Below are positions 23,374-33,670 of a DNA stretch of 64,000 bases, one piece after another. The DNA is from Diphasiastrum complanatum (lineage: Eukaryota; Streptophyta; Lycopodiopsida; Lycopodiales; Lycopodiaceae): positions 32,176,305 to 32,240,304 of the forward strand of contig CM055096.1 in NCBI GenBank assembly GCA_029204225.1. The letters are read 5' to 3'. Both the position numbers and the translations under genes were made by a program. Below the pieces are notes generated by a model. It did not search any database. It was given only the letters and a program-made list of their open reading frames with translations, and was not told where the DNA came from. Each line of letters begins with the position of its first letter. The first letter of the stretch is position 1.

Positions 23374-24942
23374 TGTGAAAATTGTCAACATTTCCTAGCT
23401 AGTTTGAGGCCTAAATTGGCTAAAATTGTAAATAGTTTTGGTTCTGGAGTTTCACACGTGTGAACCAGGCCACAATGTTTTTATTTACTGTATTTTTTCA
23501 GTATGATGAAGTGTCAAACTTCATACCCTTCAAAATGAGACCATTTTGATGTATTTTGGTCATATAAGCCATTTTTAGCTATTTTTCCTATATAGGGAAT
23601 ATCTAGGGTCAAGTACCTTCTAGAGAGAGGAGAGAGAGTCATCTTCCTCATCCATAAATAGTAGGGAAGTCGTGGAGAACAGGTTGGAGAAACCTTTTGT
23701 ATGCTTCATTGAGATCAATAGATCATTGTCATTGTTTCTTCCTCCATTGAGAGCATTGTTGTGTGTATTGTCTTCAAGCTATTGTGTATGATCTTAGGTG
23801 CTTTCCAAAAGTGATAGGCTGATGTATTATGGACTGTATAATGCTATTTTGGGCCGCACTTGATGTTTATGGAAGTTTCCATTTGTGATAAATGCTTTTT
23901 GATCAAGTTCTTTGCATTCTAGGTAGCATAGAATGTGTTGCCAATTCCTAGCTTATGTAGTTTGGAGTGCAAGCATTCAAGCCAATGATCTTGGAGTTTA
24001 GATCCACTTAGGATCTGTATTTTTCACATGGTATCAGAGCTGGTTGGCTTCTATTTACAGTAAGTATTCCATTTTTGGTGATATTTGGATGTTTGATCAA
24101 GTTCTAGCATGATTTTGCATTGCTTTGTTGATCAAATCTTACTAACCTTTGTTTTGTGAGTTGAACTTGTGGATCAAAAGCATATTTCAGGTCTATTGAA
24201 GATCAGAGGCTGAAAAGAAACTATTTTGGATCAGATCATAACACCTAATCATTTGTGATTGTGAGGCTTGTGCATATTCAATACTAACAATGTTCTTTTC
24301 AATCCTATTGTTGACAATCTCCATTCTTGGATGAACACTCTCCTTAAGTGGATGAAACTTCTCCTTAAGTGGATGAAAAATGCTCTTTTGAGTGAGTTGT
24401 AATTCTCCTAAAGGCTGAGCAAAGCTCCCATTTGGATGAAAGATCCCCTTTTTTGGGTGAACATATTGTAAGCTCCATTGTGAAGAGCATATTGTAAAGA
24501 TTGTCATCAATTTTGGCATAAATTTTGGTGTACTTTGTTGAGCATGTAAGTAACTCTCCTTATGTAATTTGATTGGAGAATTTGCTGGAAGGTGTTAACC
24601 ATTATGCAAGTGTGTTTTCAGGTTCTTAACAGGTTGAGGAACATTCTCATGTGAAGTGATCTTAGATCTACATCTAAACACCAAGATTTGACAAGATAGT
24701 GAAGCTAGTCTTGTGATTCACTAAGTGTGCTCATTCATTCACCTCTAAATCTTGTATTTATCACTTGCTGGAGTTTATAAACTTTTAGAAGTGTGTTTTA
24801 CATGTGGTTTTACAGGTTGAATCAATATCTTAGTGTGTTGATCATATGTTGATCAAGTTTGTTCATTACTAGGTAATCTTGGCATCCTAGTTTTGGGTAT
24901 TTTCTAAGAATGCAAGTAACTCTTCACACCATAACTTGATTT
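23374..24942 (+). mobile_element. C2, truncated second member of family C
   Basis: A 655-bp LTR (23374-24028) with the same TGTGAAAATTG and TTTTTCACA ends, then the primer site and about 0.9 kb of leader. From about 23783 onward it matches C at about 99 %, whereas the first 400 bp of the LTR matches only loosely. The element stops at 24942 and gypsy integrase follows. The gag frame is not included. Confidence 0.9.
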
Positions 24943-25700
24943 GCCAGACAAAAAGGACTAATCAAACTATGGAAGATATTTTGAGGACATATGTTTCTCA
25001 TAGGCAATCTCATTGGGAAGATTATTTCCCACGGTTGAGTTTGCATATAATAGTAGAAAACATTCTGCTACAAGTTATAGTCCTTTCATGCTTATGTACG
25101 GTTTTCAATCTAGATCTCCAATGAATGTTGAGACGAAGTCTGTTAAGATCCAGAAGGTTGTTGATTTTTTGCATGATATGCAAGAAATGTTGCAAGTGGC
25201 TAAGGATAGCATCTGAAGTGCTCATGATAGAGCTAAACACTATAACGATCTTAAGAGATCTCTAAGAGATTTTAAAGTTGATGACTGGGTATATCTTAGA
25301 ATTCCAAAAGATTCTAAGACAATACGTACAAGGAAGCATTATAAGCTATCTACCCGTTATTGTGGACCTTTCAAGATTGTACGTAGAATTGGTTCTTTGG
25401 CATATGAACTCGATCTTCAAGGAAAATACTGCACACCCAGTATTTCATGTAAGTCGTTTGAAACTAAGTTTACGTGATGGTGATATAGTTGGATCGAATG
25501 AGGATTTATCCCATTTGGAAGATTTATCACTTAGTATACCTTTGAAACCTGAGAAAGTGCTCAGAACCAGAGATAAACAATTGAGAAATCGTTCTATCTC
25601 TAAGTGCTTAATTTGGTGGAAGGGTCGTACTAAGGATGATGATTTGTGGGAGAAAGTTGAGAGCATAAAGAAGAATTTTCCGAATTTTAGTTTCTAAGGA
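24943..25700 (+). pseudogene. gypsy integrase C-terminus with chromo-like tail
   Basis: Several frames together read TNQTMEDILRTYVSHRQSHW, EFAYNSRKHSATSYSPF, RAKHYNDLKRSLRDF, YRIP/LRIP and LSTRYCGPFKIVRRIGSLAY. A tail, RNRSISKCLIWWKGRTKDD, resembles a chromodomain. This is the typical end of a gypsy polyprotein. Frameshifts and a TGA at 25214 break it. Chromodomains direct insertion into heterochromatin in this family. Confidence 0.85.
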
Positions 25701-25725
25701 TAGAAATAGTTTAAGGAGAGAAGAA

Positions 25726-26225
25726 TGTTATGTCCATGACCAGTACATAGGATACAGTATACTCCTAGTCTTGGATACACGGTATGTCAGTAAAACAAGT
25801 TGTTAGTTATGCCACGTCATATTGGACGTGACCCGAAAGTAACTAATATCCTTGTGAGGCCCAAAACACACTAAATGGAGTTTATACAAGGTATGAGACA
25901 ATGTATGCATGTGTAGTGTTATCAATAGCAAGTCTATGAATAGTTGGTCCATGCATAGGACTCTATTCTAGGTAAATCTGTGTATAGGGAACTTAGGGCT
26001 ATGCATGACTATGTGCCCAAGAGGCTTTTGGCTCTATATAGTGGGTCCAAACTCACCCTACTTCTCATCATAGTTTTGGATTCATTGCCATGCTCTCACT
26101 CTATATTCAAGTTTCTTGTTCCTTAACTTGGGGGTGAGGCTTCTAGAGTTTGATTGGATGCTTCTACTTGGTTGGGTGGTTTCTCCATAGTGTGTTATCC
26201 ATTGTGTTTGTGATTTGTAAGCAGG
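25726..26225 (+). repeat. gypsy 3' LTR
   Basis: Begins TGTTATGTCC after the purine tract TTAAGGAGAGAAGAA and contains a TATA box, CTCTATATAG, at about 26032. The right end is not exactly defined because there is no second LTR to compare. Confidence 0.65.
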
Positions 26226-26242
26226 ATATAAGGAGCTTCCCT

Positions 26243-26470
26243 TATAAAATACCTCAAACCTAAGAGCGAATCAATTTTCATCAGTCCACAAACATCTAAG
26301 TGGACAAGCTCAAGAACCTCCTTGGCTCTTCTTCCCTTGTGTATGAATGGATTCCGATGCTGCTTGCCTTTCTGACAGACTTCATAGAATAATGTGTCTG
26401 GTCGGGATATCTTTAGACCTGTGACTATGTGTTTTTTGCTCATGTCATAGAGGCTCTTCATGTTCAGATG
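26243..26470 (-). pseudogene. copia integrase fragment
   Basis: On the minus strand the sequence reads HLNMKSLYDMSKKHIVTGL, then a zinc-binding EVCQKGKQHRNPF, then ELVHLDVCGLMKIDSLLG. This is the GAG-pre-integrase and first integrase block of a copia element. It is cut precisely at 26470 by CACTA-type DNA and on the left by the gypsy LTR region. Confidence 0.85.
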
Positions 26471-29400
26471 GCGGCCACATGGACGTCGGATTCGACGGCC
26501 TATAAAAATGTCGAAATCCAACATCCCATATTTTGGAGACTACAACTTTTTAAATGGATGATGTCACCGATCTGTGCAAAAAAAAAGGCACAAAGCGGAC
26601 GTCGGATTTCGACGGATAATACAGATGTCAGAATCCGACGTCCGTGACCGAATTCTCAAAGCCGTGTCATTTTTCTAGAGTTTTTTTATTTTTTATTCTT
26701 GTAGGATATTGTTGGAGATCGGCTTTTGGTGTTTCTTCTCAACTCTATCAATTCCATTTGTCTCATTCCAAGTACGATTCGTTTGTTTTGTTATGTGCAA
26801 CTAAGATTACTTTCTTTGTAAGTTTTTCTTGTACACTATCTTCCTTGTATTGTATATTTTGTGTAGTTAAACACAAATATGTGTCTTAGTGATTTATGAT
26901 CATGAGCAAATGAGAGAGGAAGAGAAGGATGTGTGTGAGAGACATGAGAGAGAGCAAGAAAATACAGATAGAAGAGTTTGATTTAATATTATGTTCCTTG
27001 TAAATTTTAGGGTTTAGATTTAATGTTATGTTCTTTGAAAAATAGTATGAGACTGAGAGCTCTTGAGGTTTGAATGAAGATCATAACCAGCTCCACCATC
27101 AAAGATGTAGAGCTACCACTTTTTCTCACTGATTGATCAAGTATGGCTATCTTGTTGCTACTCCCTATCGAGCCATAAAGGGTAATGCATCGTTGCCTGA
27201 TACATGTAAAATGAGATATCAACTAGAGAAAGCTAGTGAAGCGTGCTCGTTATGATGACATTTCTATTGAAAATCAAAACTCAAAATGAACTTTGAAGAG
27301 TGCCATTGACTCACTATCTTTGTTGGAAGCTTGAGATATCTTGGCTATGGGATGCTTAATTATCTCTGCTCTGTGAGTTAGAACCTAGTTTTCCTTGCAA
27401 GATATTTGGAGAGCTGGCCTACCATCGTTGCTAGATGAGTGAGCCATCTAACCATTCAATCACATTATAGTCATTGAGGAATTGAACGTTGACTTCCAAA
27501 ATACTGAAGGATTATTGTTGATTTCCAAAAGAGAGTTGAGAGATGTGATTATTAACATCGCTACCTCTATAATACATCTGACCATCGTTGGTACTACTTT
27601 GCAAGCGTTCACTATGCCTATGAGTATTAGATATGAAAGAAAGCCATCACTAAGCTAGTTGTCAAATCAGAGACTCAACTAACTGAGCCTTCACGACCAT
27701 GAAAAGAGAGCTCGCAACTGTCGTCTAAAGCTGATCTATCAACAACCATTGAGAAGTCACTAATTTATTGTCAATGTGAGCCCTCATGGCTGTTCTAGTT
27801 GATAGCAGTTCTGTCCTAGCAAAGGACAGAAGCAAAGTGACAAACATAGTAGAATCAATTGAAGCATTCATGACTAGCACTTCTTTGCTTTCCGACTACA
27901 TGCATATGCACTCAGAAATAGATATGGCTTTATCTATTTTCAGTTCGTTTCATCTATGTCATTTTTTGTAATCATTTATTTTTCATATGCACTTCGAATT
28001 CTTGTCGATTGGAGTTGTTTGGTTTTTGCCACGGTTTTTTTTTTTTGCCACATGGATGTCGGATTCCGAAGGTCCGGCCACGTGGATGTCAGAATCCGAT
28101 GTCCACATGGCAAAAAAAAAAATTTGCGAGAAATTTTTTTTTCCCCAGATTTTTTTTTTATAGACGTCGGATTCCGACGGCCTATAAAAATGTCAGAATC
28201 TAACATCCCATTTTGGAGACTGCAACTTTTTAAATGGATGACGTCTCCTGTCTGTACAAAAAAAAAAGAAACACAAAGCAGACGTCGGATTTTGACGGAT
28301 AATACAGATGTTGGAATCCGACGTCCGTGACCGAATTCTCAAAGCCGTGTCATTTTTCTAGGGTTTTCTTATTTTTTATTCTTGTAGGAGATCGTTGGAG
28401 ATCGGCTTTTGGTGCTTCTTCTCAACTCTATCAATTCCATTTGTCTCATTCCAAGTACGATTCTTTTGTTTTGTTATGTGCAACTAAGATTTCTTTCTTT
28501 GTAACTTTTTCTTGTACACTATCTTCCTTGTATTGTAAATTTTGTGTCGTTAAACACAAATATGTGTCTTAGTGATTTATGATCATGAGCGAATGAGAGA
28601 GGAAGAGAAGGATGTGTGTGAGAGACATGAGAGAGAGCAAGAAAATATAGATAGAAGAGTTTGATTTAATATTATGTTCTTTGTAGATTTTAGGGTTCAG
28701 ATTTAATGTTATGTTCTTTGTGAAAAAGTGTGAGACTGAGAGATCTTGAGGTTTGAATGAAGATCATAATCAGCTCCACCATCAAAGATGTAGAGTTACC
28801 ACTTTTTCTCACTGATTGATCAAGTATGGCTATCCTGTTGCTACTCCCTATGGAGCCATAAAGGGTAATGCATGGTTGCCTGATACATGTAAAATGAGAT
28901 ATCAGCTAGAGAAAGCCAGTGAAGCGTGCTCGGTATGATGGCATTTCTGTTGAAAATCAAAACTCAAAATGAACTTTGAAGAGTGCCATTGACTCACTAC
29001 CTCCATTGGAAGCTTGAGATATCTTGGATATGGGGTGCTTAATTATCTCTGCTCTGTGAGTTAGAACCTAGTTTTCCTTGCAAGATATTTGGAGAGCTGG
29101 CCTACCATCGTTTCTAGATGAGTGAGCCATCTAACCATTCAATCACATTATAGTCATTGAGAAATCAAATGTTGACTTCCAAAATACTGAAGGATTATTG
29201 CTGATTTCCAAAAGAGAGTTGAGAGATGTGATTATTAACATCGCTACCTCTATAATACATTTGACCATTTTTTTTCACGTGGACGTCGGATTACGATGTC
29301 CTTTTTTTTTCCGGTTTTTTTCCACATGGATGTCGGATTCCGACGTCCACGTGGCCGGGCCGTCGGAATCTGATGTCCACGTGGCGTGTTCCTCGGTTCG

Positions 29401-29576
29401 TTTTTCCGTCCGGTTGCCGATTTTCGGCTTGGCGTCGGATTCCGACGGATTTTAAATGCGGCGGATTCTGACGACCTTATAACGACGCATTTTTCGACGC
29501 TCGCGTCGATTCAAAAAAATTAAAACGCGATTTCACGTCAGAAATCCTGTTGAAAATCGCGACAATTCTTGTAGTG
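26471..29576. mobile_element. Non-autonomous CACTA-type element with GTCGGATTCCGAC repeats
   Basis: The right end is TTCTTGTAGTG (29566-29576), the reverse complement of the plant CACTA terminus CACTACAAGAA. At least a dozen copies of a near-palindromic word, GACGTCGGATTCCGACG or variants, cluster at 26484-26640, 28055-28320 and 29281-29475, like the subterminal transposase-binding repeats of En/Spm elements. No transposase is encoded. The expected left CACTA terminus is missing: the DNA simply abuts a copia fragment. A 1.1-kb internal direct repeat is also present. Confidence 0.75.
26482..29265. repeat. 1.1-kb direct duplication inside the CACTA element
   Basis: 26482-27578 and 28160-29265 are close copies about 1.68 kb apart, both starting at a GACGTCGG motif with CGGCCTATAAAAATGTC. 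An 82-codon frame (26644 and 28327, starting MTEFSKPCHFSRVFLFFILV) is open in both copies, but no function is apparent. The spacer 27579-28159 is unrelated. Confidence 0.85.
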
Positions 29577-31690
29577 TCTTGGAGCCCCTGGATTTAATTG
29601 TGGCGAGTACTCCATAATGTAAAACAAAGACTCTTGTGCCATCCAGCCTTCCTCCATACTACCTTCTACATGCATTTTTTGGCGAATAAAATCTTTTAGG
29701 ACTTTCATAAATCACTCTTAAAGAAACATTCATCTTGTACTCACAGGGCCCGCTAGCTCCACCTCATCAACAAGGTGAACCAATAGGATCCTATATCTTC
29801 TGTATTAATGTCTTTTGAAAATATCCATGTGCATATTCATCGCATACAAAATAGAAATGCGTCAATAATATATATATATATATATATTGTGCTCATTTGA
29901 ATGACGTTAAGATTCACGAGCAATACTTTGTAAAGGTCAACAATTATGAGATAATGTTTCATATATCTTTGGTGAAACACCCTTTCAATGCCACCAAAAA
30001 TACATGTTGTCAAAATAAATAGGCCGAAATATAATTGTCATGACATTTCATGCAAATAATCTTGATTACATGCGTCACTAATTGAACACATCAAATACAT
30101 ATACATGTATCATCTTGTGCCAATTGTGAGACTTTAATCTGGATAATTTGCCATATGCAGTAAATGCCCCTCTTATAGAACCCGCGTATCTAGTGGGAAA
30201 TCGCATATGTCGAATAACTGCCTTTATATGCGTACTTTCTCCCTTCGACAAAATCCACGGTGCACGAGTTGATCTTGACCTTGACTCTTGTCCATCTTTA
30301 GTCCACAAGTGTCACATTTGAACAAAATCTTCTAGTTCATCAAGGACTCGTGCATACAAACCTTTTGACTGATTGAAGTGTCTCCATAGTGACTCTCCCA
30401 CATTTTTGAAAATGTGCATTGGATCCAATAAATGAGTTATTTTCAATGTCTTACAATATGGGAGTGTATAAAATATGGATAACCGGGATCCAATGCATTG
30501 TTCCATTTCTCAAGCCAATCTTTACTCAATCTTTCCGGTGGAGGGCGTGCCTCCACTTTGTCTCCTAGTTGACAAAAACGAGTTCTACAAAGACTATGGT
30601 CGAATGGAAGATATTTACGATGATCAGAATATATGACTTTCCTAAGATGTTTTGCATCATGTAGGGAGATTACTTTCACATATATTACAAGCATGGTATC
30701 CAGAAGTAGAAAAGCCATGACACTCACCCAATCTAGGATAATCATGCATTGTCCACATCAAAATACCTTTTAGTTCAAATTCTTGAGATCCGATAGGACG
30801 TGAAATGTCGTATACACAAATCTCTCTCCAAAGAATTTGCAACTCCTTGACAATAGGCTCTAGATAGACATCCATGTTTTCTACCTTGTAATGACCGGGA
30901 ATGATGAGAGCAAGTAAAAGATGGCCTTTTTTTATTGTCATCCATGGAGGTATGTTGTAATTCACAAGCATCACTGGCCATGTTGTCCAAGTAAAAGATC
31001 GATGGCCATGAGGATTATTACCATCCATAACCAACCCAAGTCTTAAATGTCTTGGCTCTGTACAAAATATTGGCCACTCTTCTTCAATGTGTTTTGCGGC
31101 CATACTATCACATGGTGTTCTCATGACACCATCAGTGGATCTATTGATTTAGAGCATGCCAATCCATCAATTCTGCCAAGGACTCGCAACGGAACATGTG
31201 TTGGATGAGCAGTAATATTGGAAAATGGCACACAACCTTGGATGCAACTTTGGTTCCTTGCACACCTTGCCGATATCGTGGACATTCACACTTAGGGCAA
31301 TTTGTTTTCTATTCATGTACACCCTTGTATAATGTACAATCATTTGGACATGCATGATGCAATTGTAGTCCATTCGAAGCATCGCCAATATTTTTTTAAC
31401 ATCTTTCCTTGAATTTGGAATTGTATTGCCCTTGGGTAATAGTGAACGTAACAACCTATGGCAAATGCCCAATAGTGTTACAAACTTTGTCAACTAGTTA
31501 GTATTGAATTGAAACAAGAAATATTAAAGTTATATGAATAGTCACTTGAATAATGCATCAACACTTTGATTACTCCATTTGTACACAACTTGAAGATTTA
31601 GGATGAGCAAGCATGATGACAGTCTAGAAACATTTGCCCCTTCATGTAAATGAGTTGTAGCTTCGATTCTCATGCTTGTGTCACCTTCGG
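29577..31690 (-). pseudogene. CACTA (En/Spm) TnpD-type transposase, degenerate
   Basis: Reading leftwards on the minus strand, blocks match the Transposase_21 pattern in order: LHEGANVSRLSSCLLILNL and WSNQSVDALFK (about 31.6 kb), LLPKGNTIPNSRKDVKKIL, a Cys-rich NDCTLYKGV-like piece, WPIFCTEPRHLRLGLVMDG, WPVMLVNYNIPPWMTIKKGH, ILMWTMHDYPRLGECHGFST, KYLPFDHSLCR, LPYCKTLKITHLLDPMHIFK, and VHLVDEVELAGPV near 29.8 kb. The last readable residues, MEEGWMAQESLFYIMEYSPQ, run up to 29577, where the CACTA end of the neighbouring element begins. Frameshifts and stops occur throughout. The intact enzyme would cut and paste elements with CACTA termini. Confidence 0.88.
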
Positions 31691-32204
31691 TTCTCATGTC
31701 TTCACAAGAGAGCATTCCACAAGGAAAAGGAATGCGTCCTAAATTTTTCGAGTGTATGAGAGACAAGGTTTGCACGTTTATGCTATTCAGCACAGAAGAA
31801 TTGTCATCTTGGATTGATTTATACGAAAAATCCAAAGATCAACGGAATATTGATAGAACGCAGTGGCGTCGGTCACGTAGGGGCCAGGCTTTTCCATCTG
31901 AATTGGAGAAGCTCCTAGATCAATACAACATTTCTTGGCTATATAAAGCCATGAATGATGCGAGTGGAAAACAAATATCAAATTCGGAGTGGGATCTTGT
32001 GTAGGTTGTAGTTGGCATGTTTGTCTCTAAACTCAGACTCATCATTTATTATTTATATAATTATTGCTTTGGCATTGTAACACATTATTCAAAAATATGT
32101 TATTTGATATATGCATTTTTCAATATGGCAGTATAGGCGACATACCGCTCTTTGGTCTAGTGGACAACACTTTCGCATTGAATGCATCAACAAAAAAAGA
32201 ATGA

Positions 32205-32720
32205 CATTTGATTTTTGGGGTGATGACAATATTTCATCAAGCCAATCACAGTAGTGCAAGAGATACCAATTTGGTTGAAAGTGACCTTGACTACGTTGGG
32301 ACCATACAAGATATACTGGAAATTGACTACAGATCTTTCAAGATCTTTTTGTTCGATGTTAAATGGTTTCAAATTACATGTCGAGGGCCACATGCAACTG
32401 CATGATTGGATTCAAATGGACTATATGCTCTTGATTTAACAAAGATCATTTTCTCTTCCAATGAGACATTGGTCTTACCAATTCATTGTGAATAGGTAAC
32501 AATCATTGGTACTTTTAATTATAAATCAATTGTTGAGCACACTAGATTCATTCTCCAACTCACTTGTATTGTCTGTATGTACACATATAGCCCTTTATCC
32601 TGATCCATTGAATACGAGGTGGCTATTTGTCATGCAAACAAAGACAAGAAAAAGGAATATTTTTCAAAATATCGAGCTTGAAGATGCGACAACATACAAT
32701 CACGACGAAGAAGATGAAAG
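32205..32720 (+). pseudogene. DUF4216-type CACTA transposon protein fragment
   Basis: The plus strand reads DLDYVGTIQDILEIDY and FKIFLFDVKWFQ, then (after breaks) FSSNETLVLPIHCE and DPLNTRWLFVMQTKTRKRNI, followed by an acidic Asp/Glu/His tail. These blocks match the DUF4216 domain that lies C-terminal to the transposase in many plant CACTA proteins. It lies on the opposite strand to the transposase relic on its left, so the two derive from different copies or an inversion. The block 31700-32004 upstream (DQYNISWLYKAMND) was not recognised. Confidence 0.7.
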
Positions 32721-32939
32721 CGATCACGATATGGAAAATCATGTAGAAGAGAATCTGCATAATGAAGAGGACGAAACAATTGATTATCTCATGGAGCCAA
32801 ATGAGCATGATGATTGGGATGCCACTGACAATGATGTAAGAGCTGAAAGTCAAATCAATGAAAACATTGATGATTATACTTCTAATCTCCCAAACTTTGA
32901 AAAATTGTCAAAAATCTATCTTGGTTATTTTATGATCTT

Positions 32940-33670
32940 ATGTTTGTGATTTCATTTTACATGTGTGGAGCATGTTCCCACATGTATAAAATAGTTAGAA
33001 ATAGTTTATAATGTTGACTTTAGGGGTATCATAAAGATTGCTTGTCAAGCATCTTGGTGTCACTAGGTGATAGGGCCAATTTTGGTTTTAGAGGTCAAAT
33101 GGTTAGGTACACATGTTTTGTCATGATTAGGCCAAAATTCAATTGTGATGTAACTTGTCAGAAATGGTGAACTCCTGCAACTTTGTCTCAACACGAACAA
33201 GAAACGAAGGTCAAATGAGAACGATTCGCGACAGTCAACGTGTCTTTGACTCGAAGCACGAACGATTCACGAATCATTCGTGAATCATAAACACACCTCC
33301 AGGATTGCAAACCGCAAAGGGACGCAAAAACGAAAAACTACGAAAGAAACGAAAAGAACAAAAGCAAACGGGAGATTACGAAACAAACGAAGAGGAATCT
33401 TTCGCGCTGCCAGTTGGCAGCTAAATGGGCTTGGAGTCGGAGACTTCACGCCCAACTGAAATGAGTGGCAATGACAGAGACTAACTAACTAGTTCATTAG
33501 CATTAACTAGTCTTGTGATTCTACGTTTAGCTATCTTGTAAACTCCACACTGTGGAGGTATAAACGATCTTCTCTGGATCATAAACGAACGTGAAGAAGA
33601 GATCTGAATAAAGAGATCTGTAAGAGACAGAGAGAGAAACGTAGTGAGTAGAGTAGAAAGAAAAATACTA
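32940..33670. other. Repeat-derived, non-coding stretch
   Basis: 32940-33170 has ACATGTGTGG / CCCACATGTAT words like the D-type LTR. 33180-33670 is less AT-rich, with CGAACGATTCACGAATC-type words and an LTR-tail-like AGAGACAGAGAGAGAAAC ending. It contains a perfect 11-bp inverted repeat (arm GATTCACGAAT, 1-base loop) at 33264-33286. No gene is seen. Confidence 0.4.

Larger units (their letters stand above)
19670..26225 (+). mobile_element. Ty3/gypsy retrotransposon, broken, with LTR elements D and C2 inside
   Basis: The order is 5'-truncated leader, gag, protease, [D and C2], C-terminal integrase with a chromo-like tail, purine tract and one LTR. Everything from the end of protease to the middle of integrase, including RT and RNase H, is missing. 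The invasion was therefore accompanied by deletion of host-element DNA. Confidence 0.8.
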
